DNA from: Cytobacillus firmus
Lineage (GTDB): Bacteria; Bacillota; Bacilli; Bacillales; Cytobacillaceae
Assembly (NCBI RefSeq): GCF_023612095.1
Contig: NZ_CP086235.1
Coordinates: 2,305,501-2,369,500, forward strand
Length of the DNA stretch: 64,000 bases
Reading direction: 5' to 3'
Shown: positions 34,037 through 43,924 of the stretch, piece after piece
How the letters are laid out: every line of letters begins with the position of its first letter
Numbering within the stretch: position 1 is the stretch's first letter
Made by a program: the position numbers and the translations under genes
Notes under the pieces: generated by a model
What the model was told of the DNA's origin: nothing
The model's database searches: none
Seen by the model: the letters and a program-made list of their open reading frames with translations, nothing else

Positions 34037-35344
34037 ATGTATCACATCGGCGTAGTTGGACCGGCGCAGTCTGTGGATAGAATCCTGGATGTGGCCCGTG
34101 AGTTTGAAAAGGAATTAAGGTTTCATCCTTTTACTTATCAAAAAGCAGTGGAAACAAAAGAGATAGTGATGGAACATAAAGATCAGGTGGATGCCTGGCT
34201 TTTTTCCGGACCGATTCCCTACTCAATCGCCAAAGGAGTTTTAGGTGATGATGAAAGCCTGCATGGTGTTTTATTTTTAGAGACGGGGCTATATAAATCG
34301 TTCCTTAATTTGCTTTTGCAAAACAGGAAATTAACAAAGCTGTCTGTCGACCTTCCGGAAGGCGCGAATATTAGTGATGAGGCCTTATCACAGCTTGATG
34401 TGCAGGAAAATAACCTTAAAATAAAAACCTTTCAGCCAGATATTGATGAGGATGATATTTATCAGTATCACTATAAACTATGGAAGAAAGGCAAAGCAGA
34501 TGGTGTGCTGACTTGCTATCCTTCTGTGCAGGAACGGTTAGCTGATCATGGAATTCCTGTTTCCTGGATTACGACAACCCGCCTTGAAACCAAACAGACA
34601 TTACTTTCTCTTTCTGAAAAAGCAAAAGCGCATTATTATCAGAATACACAAGTGGCTGTTTGTACAATCGAAACAGAAAATCCGGAATTGGAAAAAGAAG
34701 AACTACTGTATAATATGCAATGGACTCAGCTGAAAATGGACGAAATCCTCCTTCGGGCGAGCAGGAGTTTGAATGGTTCTTTTCATAAAACCGGCAGCGG
34801 CGATTACATGATTTTCAGTTCGCGCGGAGAAGTGTATGAACAATTGAATACTCTGCATAAAGCCTTTGAAAAGATTCAATCCGATTTAAACCGTCCGGTT
34901 GCAGCAGGAATCGGCTTTGGGGATTCAGTCCTGAAAGCGGAGTTTAATGCGAGAAAAGCCGTTCAGCGCTCAAAGTCTTCCAAGCATGAAAAAATAATTT
35001 TAATTGATGAACATGGAATAGTGGAGGAGTACCGGCACGAGCAGCTGATCGTATCCTATATCAGCGAAAGCACTGAGCCGGAGCTCGTAAAAAAACTGGG
35101 AGAATACCACATTAGTGTACAGCTCTTTAACAAAATTAAAAGCTATGTTGAACGTAAAAACTGGAATACTTTCACCTCAAAGGACATTGCCCTGGAGCTG
35201 GGCATGAGTAACCGCAACTCACAGCGAATCCTTCAGGGACTGCGCAAAGCTGGCCTCATCATAGAAATTGGTGAGACCAAAAGCCATGACAAAGGCAGAC
35301 CGATGAAATTATATTGTTTTAAACAGGAAAACAGCCAAGAATAA
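34037..35344 (+). CDS. Putative transcriptional regulator with C-terminal wHTH
   Basis: A 435-aa protein I do not recognise by name. The first part (1-about 190) has an alternating receptor-like pattern (VVGPAQSVDRILDVAREF; WLFSGPIPYSIAKGVLG). The middle (about 200-335) resembles a degenerate GGDEF/cyclase fold, with no GGDEF motif visible. The C-terminus (about 365-430) is a winged HTH (NTFTSKDIALELGMSNRNSQRILQGLRKAGLI). It lies directly before an M20 amidohydrolase/AbgT operon whose promoter has a perfect palindrome, so it may control that operon. RBS AAGAGGTG, ATG 34037. Confidence 0.6.
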   Translation: MYHIGVVGPAQSVDRILDVAREFEKELRFHPFTYQKAVETKEIVMEHKDQVDAWLFSGPIPYSIAKGVLGDDESLHGVLFLETGLYKSFLNLLLQNRKLTKLSVDLPEGANISDEALSQLDVQENNLKIKTFQPDIDEDDIYQYHYKLWKKGKADGVLTCYPSVQERLADHGIPVSWITTTRLETKQTLLSLSEKAKAHYYQNTQVAVCTIETENPELEKEELLYNMQWTQLKMDEILLRASRSLNGSFHKTGSGDYMIFSSRGEVYEQLNTLHKAFEKIQSDLNRPVAAGIGFGDSVLKAEFNARKAVQRSKSSKHEKIILIDEHGIVEEYRHEQLIVSYISESTEPELVKKLGEYHISVQLFNKIKSYVERKNWNTFTSKDIALELGMSNRNSQRILQGLRKAGLIIEIGETKSHDKGRPMKLYCFKQENSQE

Positions 35345-35358
35345 TGGGCTGTTTTTTT
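35331..35358 (+). terminator. Rho-independent terminator overlapping the regulator stop
   Basis: ACAGCC (35331-35336) and GGCTGT (35347-35352) with seven T. The left arm is inside the last codons of the regulator gene. Confidence 0.78.
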
Positions 35359-35387
35359 ATTTGGAAAAAAATATGAATGAATATTTA

Positions 35388-35439
35388 TTGAAAAGTTTCT
35401 ATAAATTCTATATTATTAGATTTAACGCATTTGCGTTAA
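35388..35439 (+). promoter_or_regulatory. Sigma-A promoter with overlapping 18-bp palindromic operator
   Basis: TTGAAA (35388-35393), a 17-nt spacer and TATTAT (35411-35416) make a near-ideal promoter. A perfect dyad, TTAACGCA-TT-TGCGTTAA (35422-35439), sits at the expected transcription start and should be a repressor site for the amidohydrolase/AbgT operon. Confidence 0.65.
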
Positions 35440-35465
35440 TTAGACGTTATATAGGAGTGAAACAG

Positions 35466-36659
35466 ATGGATGTCAGCAAGATACTAACAAAAGTTGATGA
35501 AGTATACAGCGAAGTCATCGAGTGGCGGCGCTATCTTCATGAAAATCCGGAATTATCCTTTCAGGAAGTACATACGGCAAATTATGTTTATGAAAAACTT
35601 GAAAGTTTTGGAGGTCTTGAATTATCGCGGCCGACTGAAACAAGTGTGCTTGCGAGATTAAAAGGATCTAAGCCTGGTAAAGTAATAGCGTTGCGTGCTG
35701 ATATGGATGCATTGCCAATTGCAGAAAATACAGGCTTGCCATATGCCTCTAAAAATACGGGTGTCATGCATGCATGCGGACATGATGCTCACACCAGCAT
35801 GCTTCTCGGAGCAGCTAAAATGCTAACAGAAGAAAAAGAAAATCTCAGCGGGGAAATCGTATTTATTTTTCAGCATGCTGAAGAGCTTCCTCCGGGAGGA
35901 GCACGGGAAATGGTTGCTGCCGGTGTGATGGAAGGCATCGATCAAGTAGTAGGCCTGCATCTAATGGCAACGATTCCATTTGGTACAATCGGCATAAGAG
36001 ATGGCGCCATTACCTCTGCCAGTGATATTTTCAAAATTACTGTTCAGGGAAAGGGAGGACATGCGTCAACACCGGAACTGACGGTTGATCCGGTAGCCGC
36101 AGGAGCCCAAATTGTGTCGGGTTTAAATCACATTGTTGCCCGTTCTGTTGGCCCTCTTGATTCTGCAGTTGTGTCTGTTACCAGATTCCATGGAGGAGAA
36201 GCATTTAACGTCATCCCTGATACTGTGGAAATTGGTGGATCAGTCAGAGTGCTTGACAACACAACCCGTGAGCTGGTTAAAAAACGAATCAGCGAAACAG
36301 CTGAAGGGATTGCCCGCGCACATGGAGCAGAAGCAAAGGTTGAATATACATATGGCTACAACCCTGTTGTAAATAACGCAGAATTAACGAAAGAAGTTAC
36401 TAATGTACTAGAAACATATTTTACGGACCGTGTAATTGAAAATATTGACCCCATGCTGGGCGGAGAAGATTTTTCCGCTTTCAGCGAGGTTAGGCCCGGG
36501 TGCTATATCATGATTGGTGCAGGGAATGATCAGAAAGGAATTACCTTCCCGCACCACCACCCTAAATTTGATCTTGATGAAGAGTCAATGAAGGATGGTT
36601 TGAAATTTCATGTGCTATCTGCTCTTACTTTATCTGGAACCAGAAAAGGAGGGGTTTGA
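35466..36659 (+). CDS. M20 family amidohydrolase (N-acyl amino acid/aminobenzoyl-glutamate type)
   Basis: A 397-aa metallopeptidase-family hydrolase. Metal-site motifs are ALRADMDALPI, MHACGHDAHTSMLLGAA and FQHAEELPPGGAREM, with the late HHHPKFDLDEE. Such enzymes cleave N-acyl or aminobenzoyl amino acids. ATG 35466 has ATAGGAGTG upstream; the frame to 35361 runs through the promoter and operator. It overlaps the AbgT gene by one base (TGATG), indicating coupled translation. Confidence 0.88.
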   Translation: MDVSKILTKVDEVYSEVIEWRRYLHENPELSFQEVHTANYVYEKLESFGGLELSRPTETSVLARLKGSKPGKVIALRADMDALPIAENTGLPYASKNTGVMHACGHDAHTSMLLGAAKMLTEEKENLSGEIVFIFQHAEELPPGGAREMVAAGVMEGIDQVVGLHLMATIPFGTIGIRDGAITSASDIFKITVQGKGGHASTPELTVDPVAAGAQIVSGLNHIVARSVGPLDSAVVSVTRFHGGEAFNVIPDTVEIGGSVRVLDNTTRELVKKRISETAEGIARAHGAEAKVEYTYGYNPVVNNAELTKEVTNVLETYFTDRVIENIDPMLGGEDFSAFSEVRPGCYIMIGAGNDQKGITFPHHHPKFDLDEESMKDGLKFHVLSALTLSGTRKGGV

Positions 36660-38188
36660 TGGCACAGAACAGCAGAAAAGAGAAAAAGACATTTTTTGAT
36701 CGGATGCTCGATTCGATTGAATACGCAGGAAATAAGCTTCCAGACCCCATTGTCCTGTTTTTTATCCTATGCGGAATTATCCTTGGGGCATCCTTTATCG
36801 CGGGGTTATTCAAATTATCCGCAACCCATCCGGTAACAGGGGAGACCGTAGTGGCGAATAACCTCCTGGACGGAGCAGGGCTTGTTGATATCATAACCGG
36901 CATGGTAACAAACTTCAGCGAATTTCCTCCGCTTGGAATGGTATTAGTGATGATGATCGGTGTAGGTCTTGCTGAACAGAGTGGTTTTTTCGATACGCTG
37001 ATGAAACGTTCGGTTGTTGCCACACCGAAAAAAATCATTATCCCAAGCATCATTTTAATCGCTATTGTCGGTAATGTTGCAGCAGATGCAACCCAGGTAG
37101 TATTGCCGCCAATAGCAGCAGCCGTTCTTATGGCGTTTGGCTACCATCCTATGGTCGGCCTGATTGTCGCTTATGCATCTACAACGGGTGCGTTTTCTGC
37201 CAACCTGATGATTGGGATGACAGATACACTGGCGGCCGGCTTCACGGAATCAGGTGCACAAACCGTAAATCCTGATTATAAAGCCAATCCGGCAATGAAT
37301 TATTACTTTATAGCCGTTTCTACCTTTTTCTTACTGGCTGTTTCCACCTGGGTAACGTACAAATTTACCATTCCGCGTTTTGGCAAGTATTCAGGAGAAA
37401 TGGACGCCATGACGACAACTGTTTCAAAAGAAGAAAGCCGCGGGCTTAAGTGGGCCGGAATTTCGGCAGCTGTTTTCCTTGCTGCAGTCCTGGCCATGGT
37501 CCTTCCGGAAAACGGAATCCTGAGAAATCCGGAAACAGGCTCCATCATTGAAGGTTCCCCTTTAATGGATGGAATTGTTCCCTTATTGACCATCTTCTTC
37601 CTGCTGCCTGGATTATTCTATGGAATGGGAGCAGGCACGATCAAAACGTCCAAGGACTTCGGTGAAATGACCGGAAAAGCAATGAGTACAATGGGACCAT
37701 ACATTGTTCTGGTTTTTGCTTCAGCACAATTCCTTGCATATTTCGCTGATTCCAATCTTGGGCCAATCATCGCCATTAAAGGAGCCGATTTTCTGGAATC
37801 TGTCGGATTTACCGGAGTTCCTTTATTCATTGTGTTTATTTTATTTGTAAGCTCTATCAATATACTAATTGGAAGTGCATCAGCAAAATGGGCAATCCTT
37901 GCACCGATTTTCGTCCCGATGTTCATGTTCCTTGATTACCATCCGGCTTTCACACAGGCACTGTACCGTGTCGGAGATTCCATTACGAATCCGATTACGC
38001 CAATGCTTCCGTATCTTGTTTTGTTACTATCTTTTGCGAAAAAGTATGACAAAAATATGGGATTGGGGACATTGATTTCAGCCCTTTTCCCTTACACCAT
38101 ATTCTTCGGGATTTTCTGGATCCTGCTGATTATCGTCTGGTATCTGCTGGGTATACCAGTGGGGCCAGAGGGACCGATCCATCTGTAA
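36659..38188 (+). CDS. AbgT family transporter
   Basis: A 509-aa membrane protein of the AbgT family (p-aminobenzoyl-glutamate importers and sulfonamide exporters). It has about 13 helices, the segment DRMLDSIEYAGNKLPDPIVLFFILC at the N-terminus, and GSASAKWAILAPIFVPMFM with DSITNPITPMLPYLVLLLSFA near the C-terminus. The pair with an M20 hydrolase mirrors abgAB-abgT, so uptake and cleavage of an aminoacyl conjugate is the likely role. A terminator follows. Confidence 0.88.
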   Translation: MAQNSRKEKKTFFDRMLDSIEYAGNKLPDPIVLFFILCGIILGASFIAGLFKLSATHPVTGETVVANNLLDGAGLVDIITGMVTNFSEFPPLGMVLVMMIGVGLAEQSGFFDTLMKRSVVATPKKIIIPSIILIAIVGNVAADATQVVLPPIAAAVLMAFGYHPMVGLIVAYASTTGAFSANLMIGMTDTLAAGFTESGAQTVNPDYKANPAMNYYFIAVSTFFLLAVSTWVTYKFTIPRFGKYSGEMDAMTTTVSKEESRGLKWAGISAAVFLAAVLAMVLPENGILRNPETGSIIEGSPLMDGIVPLLTIFFLLPGLFYGMGAGTIKTSKDFGEMTGKAMSTMGPYIVLVFASAQFLAYFADSNLGPIIAIKGADFLESVGFTGVPLFIVFILFVSSINILIGSASAKWAILAPIFVPMFMFLDYHPAFTQALYRVGDSITNPITPMLPYLVLLLSFAKKYDKNMGLGTLISALFPYTIFFGIFWILLIIVWYLLGIPVGPEGPIHL

Positions 38189-38194
38189 AGCTTC

Positions 38195-38220
38195 CACCCG
38201 GGGAAACCCGGGTGTTTTTT
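38195..38220 (+). terminator. Rho-independent terminator
   Basis: CACCCGGG (38195-38202) and CCCGGGTG (38207-38214) form a perfect 8-bp stem with a GAAA loop and six T. Confidence 0.88.
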
Positions 38221-38305
38221 ATGTTGAATAGCATACCTATTTATGTATTTACACCCGCCAAAATGATACTATATCCATAAACAAAACCCCATTTGGAGGT
38301 ATTCC

Positions 38306-39676
38306 ATGGAAAATTACGGCGATCTGATTCAAAAACAAAGAAGCTTCTTCAACACTGGTAAAACAAAGGATGTCTCATTCAGACTGGAAGCCCTCAGCAA
38401 GCTGCGTACAGTCATAAAACAGCATGAGCAGGAATTAATGGATGCGTTAAAGGCTGATCTCAATAAAAGTGAATTCGATGCCTATTTAACCGAAATCGGA
38501 ATTCTGCTTGAAGAGATCCGCTTTACCATGAAGCACCTGAAAAAATGGGCGAAGCCAAGAAAGGTGAAGTCGTCGCTTGCACAGATCGGTTCAAAAAGCT
38601 ATATCTATCCGGAGGCATACGGTGTTGCGCTTATCATAGCGCCCTGGAATTATCCTTTCCAGCTGGCGATTGCACCACTGATTGGAGCGATCGCTGCAGG
38701 AAACTGCGCGATTCTGAAGCCATCAGAATTAACACCTCAAACTTCCGCATTGCTGTCAAAGTTGATCAGCAGCCATTTTCCTCAAGAGTATATAACAGTT
38801 GTTGAAGGCGACGCAGAAACAAGCACAGCGCTTTTAAATGAAAAGCTGGACTATATTTTCTTCACAGGCAGTGTCCCTGTTGGAAAAATCATTATGGAAG
38901 CCGCTTCGAAAAATCTTACACCGGTAACGCTGGAACTTGGCGGTAAGAGTCCGTGCATCGTACATGAAGATGCCAACCTGAAGCTTGCTGCGAAGAGAAT
39001 AGCATGGGGAAAGTACATTAATGCCGGCCAGACATGTGTTGCTCCTGATTATCTTTATGTTCACAGCAGAGTAAAAGAGGAATTTCTTAAAGAATTAAAG
39101 CAGGCCATACAGGAGCTTTATGGAGAAAATCCGATTGCATCCGGCCATTTCACCCGGATCGTCAGTGAAAAACATTTCAGCCGTCTCACTAAATTTTTAA
39201 CCAATGGCACTACTATTCACGGAGGCAGGCATGATTTAAGCTCATTAAGCATCGAACCGACTGTTCTCGGCAATATAACCTGGAATGATGAGGTTATGCA
39301 GGATGAAATATTCGGGCCGATTCTCCCCGTGCTCGAATATGAAGACTTGTCCAAAATGATTGGAGAAGTTACAGCACGACCGAAACCTTTGGCCCTATAT
39401 ATCTTTACAGAAAGTGAAGGTATCCAAAGCCAGATTCTAAGCAGCATTTCCTTTGGTGGGGGATGCATCAATGATACCGTTTATCATTTGAGTTCACCAT
39501 ATCTGCCTTTCGGCGGCGTGGGGGAGAGCGGGATTGGCGCTTATCACGGAAAGGGCAGCTTTGATGTCTTTTCCCATGAAAAAAGCATACTGAAGCAAAC
39601 CACCAGATTTGATCTGCCATTCCGGTATCCGACTACAAAGGATGCTTTAAAAAAGGTGAAGTTTTTTATAAAATAA
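38306..39676 (+). CDS. Aldehyde dehydrogenase (YwdH-like, class 3 type)
   Basis: A 456-aa NAD(P)-dependent aldehyde dehydrogenase. Visible are IIAPWNYPFQLAIAPLIGAIAAGN, the glutamate motif LELGGKSPCIV, and the catalytic cysteine in NAGQTCVAPDY. Length fits the short ALDH3-like class that oxidises fatty or aromatic aldehydes. Single gene, RBS TTGGAGG, ATG 38306. Confidence 0.9.
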   Translation: MENYGDLIQKQRSFFNTGKTKDVSFRLEALSKLRTVIKQHEQELMDALKADLNKSEFDAYLTEIGILLEEIRFTMKHLKKWAKPRKVKSSLAQIGSKSYIYPEAYGVALIIAPWNYPFQLAIAPLIGAIAAGNCAILKPSELTPQTSALLSKLISSHFPQEYITVVEGDAETSTALLNEKLDYIFFTGSVPVGKIIMEAASKNLTPVTLELGGKSPCIVHEDANLKLAAKRIAWGKYINAGQTCVAPDYLYVHSRVKEEFLKELKQAIQELYGENPIASGHFTRIVSEKHFSRLTKFLTNGTTIHGGRHDLSSLSIEPTVLGNITWNDEVMQDEIFGPILPVLEYEDLSKMIGEVTARPKPLALYIFTESEGIQSQILSSISFGGGCINDTVYHLSSPYLPFGGVGESGIGAYHGKGSFDVFSHEKSILKQTTRFDLPFRYPTTKDALKKVKFFIK

Positions 39677-39698
39677 CCCTCTCATTTACAGAGCAGTT

Positions 39699-39842
39699 CT
39701 AAGCATTGTTTTTCGGAGGCTTGAGTTCCTTATTTAAATTCTGTATGGCGGCATCGGTTTTTTTTGAAAGGTTTTTGGTGTATGGGGAAAGAGAGAAGGT
39801 GGGGAAGTTTACATTTTTCACTTTCTTGGTCAGTTTTTTCAA
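39699..39842 (-). CDS. Small ORF, candidate SpoIISC-like antitoxin remnant of a spoIIS operon
   Basis: A 47-aa lysine-rich ORF starting TTG 39842 with AAGGG about 9 nt upstream. It contains FPTFSLSPYTKNLSKKTD, loosely similar to the SPHT region of SpoIISB. It lies 93 nt downstream, on the same strand, of a sequence encoding the SpoIISB C-terminus (39936-40003). In spoIIS operons a third small gene, spoIISC, follows spoIISB. The identity rests on position, size and this short similarity, so it is tentative. It is now about 22 kb from spoIISA. Confidence 0.45.
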   Translation of the reverse strand: MKKLTKKVKNVNFPTFSLSPYTKNLSKKTDAAIQNLNKELKPPKNNA

Positions 39843-39897
39843 TGAAATCAGCCCTTTTTAACTTTAGTATATGTCCCAGCAGCACGAACATGAATAT

Positions 39898-40003
39898 GGC
39901 GCGGAAGAAAATTCCTTCCACGCCATATAGTATGCTCAAGTCTTCGTTTTGGTATAAACGCTTATTAATCTTTTATTCTCTTTTAATATTCTTTCGGTGT
40001 GAG
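39898..40003 (-). pseudogene. Left direct repeat: 3' fragment of spoIISB
   Basis: About 106 nt, roughly 90% identical by eye to 62262-62370. On the minus strand it encodes DPHTERILKENKRLISVYTKTKT and a stop (39936-39938), the C-terminus of SpoIISB, then a hairpin (GGCGTGGAAG/CTTCCGCGCC). An in-frame TAA stands immediately before the fragment and no start codon exists, so it is not a gene by itself. It marks the left edge of the glycan island. The rest of the gap to the mutase start (40004-40208) has only a 7-bp hairpin near 40022-40039. Confidence 0.75.
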
Positions 40004-40208
40004 GGTCTTAAACAATTCAGCCCATCCATAAAAATGGATGCCGACTCCTTCGTTCAGTTAAACATCCGTCCCTTTACTTCTTTTCGCCCCTCTCCTAACA
40101 GAAAATTCGCTTCTTCCATTCAAAATTTTATAGGCCATGGGACAGCCATTCCAGATTTTAATTCATATACTATCCAGAGAAAATATAAAGAAGGGGGAAC
40201 ATTGGACC

Positions 40209-41945
40209 GTGAAGTGGATAATAAATGCTGAAAAATGGCTGTCGCATAAAGATTTAGACAGCGAATTACAAAAAACCCTCCAGGATATGGACCGGAAGAC
40301 AATGGAAGATTGCTTCTATAAAGATTTAGAATTCGGTACGGGGGGCATCCGCGGCGAGCTGGGACCGGGCACCAACAGAATGAATATTTACACTGTCCGC
40401 AAAGCAGCAAAGGGACTTGCCGATTACATCTCCCAGCATGGAGAGGCAGCAAAAAAACGGGGCATAGCCATCGCCTATGATTGCCGCCGAAAATCGAAGG
40501 AGTTTGCCCTTGAGGTTGCAAAAACAGTTGGTTTTCAAGGGATAAAAGTATATTTGTTTCAAGAACTTAGACCGACCCCTGAATTATCTTTCGCTGTCCG
40601 CTATTTAAACGCATTTGCAGGAGTTGTCATTACTGCAAGTCATAATCCGCCAGAATATAACGGTTTTAAAGTTTATGGTGAAGATGGCGGACAAATCACT
40701 CCATTTGCAGCAGCACAAATAACGGATTTCATCAATAATATTGAGGACGGACTCTATATAAAGGTGATGGAAGAAAAAGATCTTCAAAGCAGTAATCTGT
40801 TAACTTTTATAGGCGAAGATATAGATCATGCTTATCTTGAAAAACTTAAAACAATCCATCTGAACAGTGAAATGGAAAATAGGGCAGTCAAGAACCTTAA
40901 GATCGTGTTCTCACCACTGCATGGTACAGCAAAAAAGCTAGTTTGCAAAGGGCTGCAAGCTTTTGGGTTTAGGAATGTTACCCTAGTAAAAGAGCAGGAA
41001 ATGCCAGATTCCGAATTTAGTACCGTAGCATCCCCAAATCCCGAAGAGCATGCAGCTTTCGAGATGGCCATCCGGTACGGCATACAATTGGATGCAGATA
41101 TTTTAATGGCCACAGATCCTGATGCAGACAGGCTGGGTGTTGCCGCTAAAAATGAACAGGGGAATTATGAAATTTTAACAGGCAATCAGCTCGGCGCTAT
41201 AATGCTCCATTATTTATTAAGTCAAAAACAGAAGCAAGGTTCTCTTCCAGCTAATGGGGCTGTTATAAAAACAATCGTTACATCGGAAATTGGCAGAGCT
41301 ATTGCAGATGGTTTCGGCATCACAACAATTGATACACTGACTGGCTTTAAATACATTGGTGAAAGAATCAAGGAATTTGAAAGAAACGAAGACTATCTAT
41401 TTCAATTTGGATACGAAGAAAGCTATGGTTATTTAATTGGTGACTTTGTCCGTGACAAGGATGCTGTACAGGCAGCCGTGTTTGCTGCGGAAGCAGCGGC
41501 TTATTATAAGTCAATTGGCAAAACCTTGTATGAAGCTTTAACGGATATATATAAACAATATGGTTTCTACCGGGAGTCCCTAAAGTCTCTTACCTTTAAG
41601 GGAAAGGAAGGCACTGAGAAAATTGCGGATATTCTTAATTTCTTCAGAACAAACCCGCCGGAAAAAATAGAGAAAGTGAGCGTTACTTATATAGAAGACT
41701 ACCAATCCAGTACACGCGTAAATTTATTAACCGGCAAGGAAGAGGGATTAGTTCTTCCAAAATCGAATGTTCTTAAATTTTTCCTCTCCGATAATTCCTG
41801 GTTCACAATCCGTCCTTCAGGAACGGAACCGAAAATAAAGTTTTATTTCTCTGTTAAAGGCTCATCAATGACTAGCAGTGAACAAACAATAAATCAGCTT
41901 GAAATGGGAGTAATGGATCTGGTAAGGACCATAATCAAAGATTAA
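40209..41945 (+). CDS. Phosphoglucomutase/phosphomannomutase (PgcA type)
   Basis: A 578-aa alpha-D-phosphohexomutase that interconverts hexose 1- and 6-phosphates. Motifs in order: [18 protein letters not shown], the phosphoserine loop [18 protein letters not shown], the metal site [10 protein letters not shown], the sugar loop [18 protein letters not shown], and the phosphate loop [15 protein letters not shown] 40209 ([11 protein letters not shown]) aligns with the usual start; the frame further up lacks support. It can supply mannose-1-P or glucose-1-P for GDP-mannose and dTDP-rhamnose synthesis in this island. Confidence 0.9.
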   Translation: MKWIINAEKWLSHKDLDSELQKTLQDMDRKTMEDCFYKDLEFGTGGIRGELGPGTNRMNIYTVRKAAKGLADYISQHGEAAKKRGIAIAYDCRRKSKEFALEVAKTVGFQGIKVYLFQELRPTPELSFAVRYLNAFAGVVITASHNPPEYNGFKVYGEDGGQITPFAAAQITDFINNIEDGLYIKVMEEKDLQSSNLLTFIGEDIDHAYLEKLKTIHLNSEMENRAVKNLKIVFSPLHGTAKKLVCKGLQAFGFRNVTLVKEQEMPDSEFSTVASPNPEEHAAFEMAIRYGIQLDADILMATDPDADRLGVAAKNEQGNYEILTGNQLGAIMLHYLLSQKQKQGSLPANGAVIKTIVTSEIGRAIADGFGITTIDTLTGFKYIGERIKEFERNEDYLFQFGYEESYGYLIGDFVRDKDAVQAAVFAAEAAAYYKSIGKTLYEALTDIYKQYGFYRESLKSLTFKGKEGTEKIADILNFFRTNPPEKIEKVSVTYIEDYQSSTRVNLLTGKEEGLVLPKSNVLKFFLSDNSWFTIRPSGTEPKIKFYFSVKGSSMTSSEQTINQLEMGVMDLVRTIIKD

Positions 41946-41961
41946 GAGAGGTGAATGTGAA

Positions 41962-42756
41962 ATGGATTTAGAAGAAATCATTAAAAAAGGCAATTTCGAT
42001 CTTCACGTGCATACAACTGCATCTGACGGGGTCCTTTCACCAGCAGAAATAGTGATGATGGCTGCATCCAAGGGGATTACCACTATTGCTGTCACTGATC
42101 ATGATACCTTGCATGGAATTCAAGAAGCCACAGATGCGGGCCTAAGGTATGGAGTAAAAGTTATTCCGGGGATCGAGTTAAGCACGAAATATAAAGGGAG
42201 AAATATAGATATATTAGGTTACGGGATTAATTGGTCAGAACCCTTGCTGAATACACTTCAAAAAATTCAGGATCACCGCAAAAACCGTGCGCAAATCATT
42301 ATTGAGAGGTTCTGCGAGTTAGGAATGACGATTACAGATAAGGATGTTCAAAAGTATAGCAAGGGAGACGTGATTGCACGTCCCCATATTGCTGCAGCAG
42401 TAGTAGAAAAAGGGTACGCAGGGAATGTTCAGGAGGTTTTTGACCGTTATTTGGCTGATGGCAAACCATGTGCTGTTGACAAAATGGTATTATCGCCGGA
42501 AGAAGGGATTTTGCTGATCCACCAGGCTGGCGGAATGGCTGTAATCGCTCATCCGGTCCTTGTCGGTGATGACACCATTGTTGAGGAGCTTTTAAAGCTC
42601 CCAGTCGACGGTATTGAAGTATGGCACCGGAAACAAACTCTCAAAGACTCTGCCCGCTATAAAGCATTAGCAGGTAAATATTGTAAGAAAATAACAGGAG
42701 GATCTGATTATCATAATGAGGAGCATTCCCTTGGAGAGTTTGGGTTTCAAGCATAA
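41962..42756 (+). CDS. PHP-domain phosphatase, candidate PAP (3',5'-bisphosphate) phosphatase
   Basis: A 264-aa PHP-family metal-dependent phosphoesterase of the TrpH/YciV type. The metal-ligand motifs are complete: DLHVHTTASDG, VTDHDTLHG, PGIELS, RPHIAAAVV, VIAHPVL and GGSDYHNEEH. Members of this group hydrolyse 3',5'-nucleotide bisphosphates or trim RNA. PAP is the by-product of PAPS-dependent sulfation and inhibits sulfotransferases. The gene ends tail-to-tail with sat2-cysC2, so PAP removal is a reasonable inferred role. RBS AGAGGTG, ATG 41962. Confidence 0.8.
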   Translation: MDLEEIIKKGNFDLHVHTTASDGVLSPAEIVMMAASKGITTIAVTDHDTLHGIQEATDAGLRYGVKVIPGIELSTKYKGRNIDILGYGINWSEPLLNTLQKIQDHRKNRAQIIIERFCELGMTITDKDVQKYSKGDVIARPHIAAAVVEKGYAGNVQEVFDRYLADGKPCAVDKMVLSPEEGILLIHQAGGMAVIAHPVLVGDDTIVEELLKLPVDGIEVWHRKQTLKDSARYKALAGKYCKKITGGSDYHNEEHSLGEFGFQA

Positions 42757-42791
42757 AAAAGGAGCTGTTCCATTTCGAACAGCTCCTTTAT
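42756..42791. terminator. Bidirectional terminator between PHP gene and sat2
   Basis: AAGGAGCTGTTC (42759-42770) and GAACAGCTCCTT (42777-42788) form a perfect 12-bp stem with A-rich and T-rich flanks, serving both convergent transcripts. Confidence 0.88.
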
Positions 42792-43924
42792 TGTTTCAAT
42801 CCTTTAATAAGAATTTCAGCCACTTCCGGACGGGTAAATTGCGGAGGAGGAGTGTTTCCATTTCTCAGCATTTCCCTGACTTTTGTACCCGAAAGATGCA
42901 AATGATCTTGCTTTGAATGTGGACAAGTCTTGCTTGAAGCCATATTCCCGCACCGTTTGCAATAAAAGCTGTGTTCAAAAGGCAAAATGGCAATTCCCAT
43001 TTCTTCGGCACTAAAATGGGCAAAGATCTTTTGTGCGTCATAAGTGCCATAGTAATCACCTACTCCTGCATGGTCACGCCCAACAATGAAATGAGTACAT
43101 CCATAATTTTTACGGACAAGAGCATGGAAAATGGCTTCCTTGGGACCTGCATATCTCATGGCAGCCGGGAAAACAGCTAAAAATACTCTGTCTTGAGGAT
43201 AATAGTTATTTAACAGGGCTTCATAGCTTTCCATTCTAATATTCGCAGGGATATCATCAGACTTTGTTTCTCCTACTAATGGATTCAGGAACAATCCATC
43301 GACTGTTTCCAGTGCTGTTTTTTGTATATATTCGTGTGCCCGGTGAACAGGATTTCTTGTTTGGAAGCCAACCACCGTTTTCCAATTATTTTTCTCAAAT
43401 TGCTTTCTTGTTTCAAGCGGGGTTTTATAATAATGTGCAAATTCGGTGCTTTTCGGTGGAACTTTCGTCAGGATAATTGGTCCTGCTAAATTTACTATTG
43501 GGCGGTTTAATAATTTATTTACTCCTGGATGTTTCCTGTCGATCGTTTGATAAACATGACTTGCTTCAAGCAGCTTATCTGGCTCATATTTTTCGTGAAG
43601 CTCTAATATTCCATAAACAACATCATTATGTTTCAGTTTTACTTTTTCTCCAATTTTCAGCCTATCGGCCGTTTTTTTCTCAACAGGAAGGGTGATCGGA
43701 ATGCTCCAGATCAATCCATTTGATAACCGCATATCTTTGATGACAGATTCATAATCTTCTTTTCCCAGAAAGCCGGTCAGTGGACTATAGGCTCCATTGG
43801 CAATTAGTTCAAGATCGGAAAGAGCCATGGCATCAATTCCAATTTCCTGTATAACTTCTGATGCTTCATACTTTAAATCCATTCGATTTATTAATGCTCC
43901 CCCGTGTGGAAGGCTAAGTGTCAT
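42788..43924 (-). CDS. sat: Second sulfate adenylyltransferase (island copy)
   Basis: A 378-aa ATP sulfurylase, a clear paralogue of the copy at 21.3 kb: [38 protein letters not shown] and [12 protein letters not shown] are shared. The C-terminal cysteine cluster ([16 protein letters not shown]) is kept. All catalytic motifs are present. It is encoded with a second APS kinase and no reductase, so it is likely dedicated to making PAPS for the two sulfotransferases of the island. It ends in the bidirectional terminator. Confidence 0.94.
   Translation of the reverse strand: MTLSLPHGGALINRMDLKYEASEVIQEIGIDAMALSDLELIANGAYSPLTGFLGKEDYESVIKDMRLSNGLIWSIPITLPVEKKTADRLKIGEKVKLKHNDVVYGILELHEKYEPDKLLEASHVYQTIDRKHPGVNKLLNRPIVNLAGPIILTKVPPKSTEFAHYYKTPLETRKQFEKNNWKTVVGFQTRNPVHRAHEYIQKTALETVDGLFLNPLVGETKSDDIPANIRMESYEALLNNYYPQDRVFLAVFPAAMRYAGPKEAIFHALVRKNYGCTHFIVGRDHAGVGDYYGTYDAQKIFAHFSAEEMGIAILPFEHSFYCKRCGNMASSKTCPHSKQDHLHLSGTKVREMLRNGNTPPPQFTRPEVAEILIKGLKQ

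Noticed and set aside
39764..40231. Plus-strand 155-codon open frame across the left island boundary
   Set aside because: It runs through the minus-strand spoIISC-like ORF, the spoIISB fragment and the mutase leader, has no ribosome site and no recognisable protein features.
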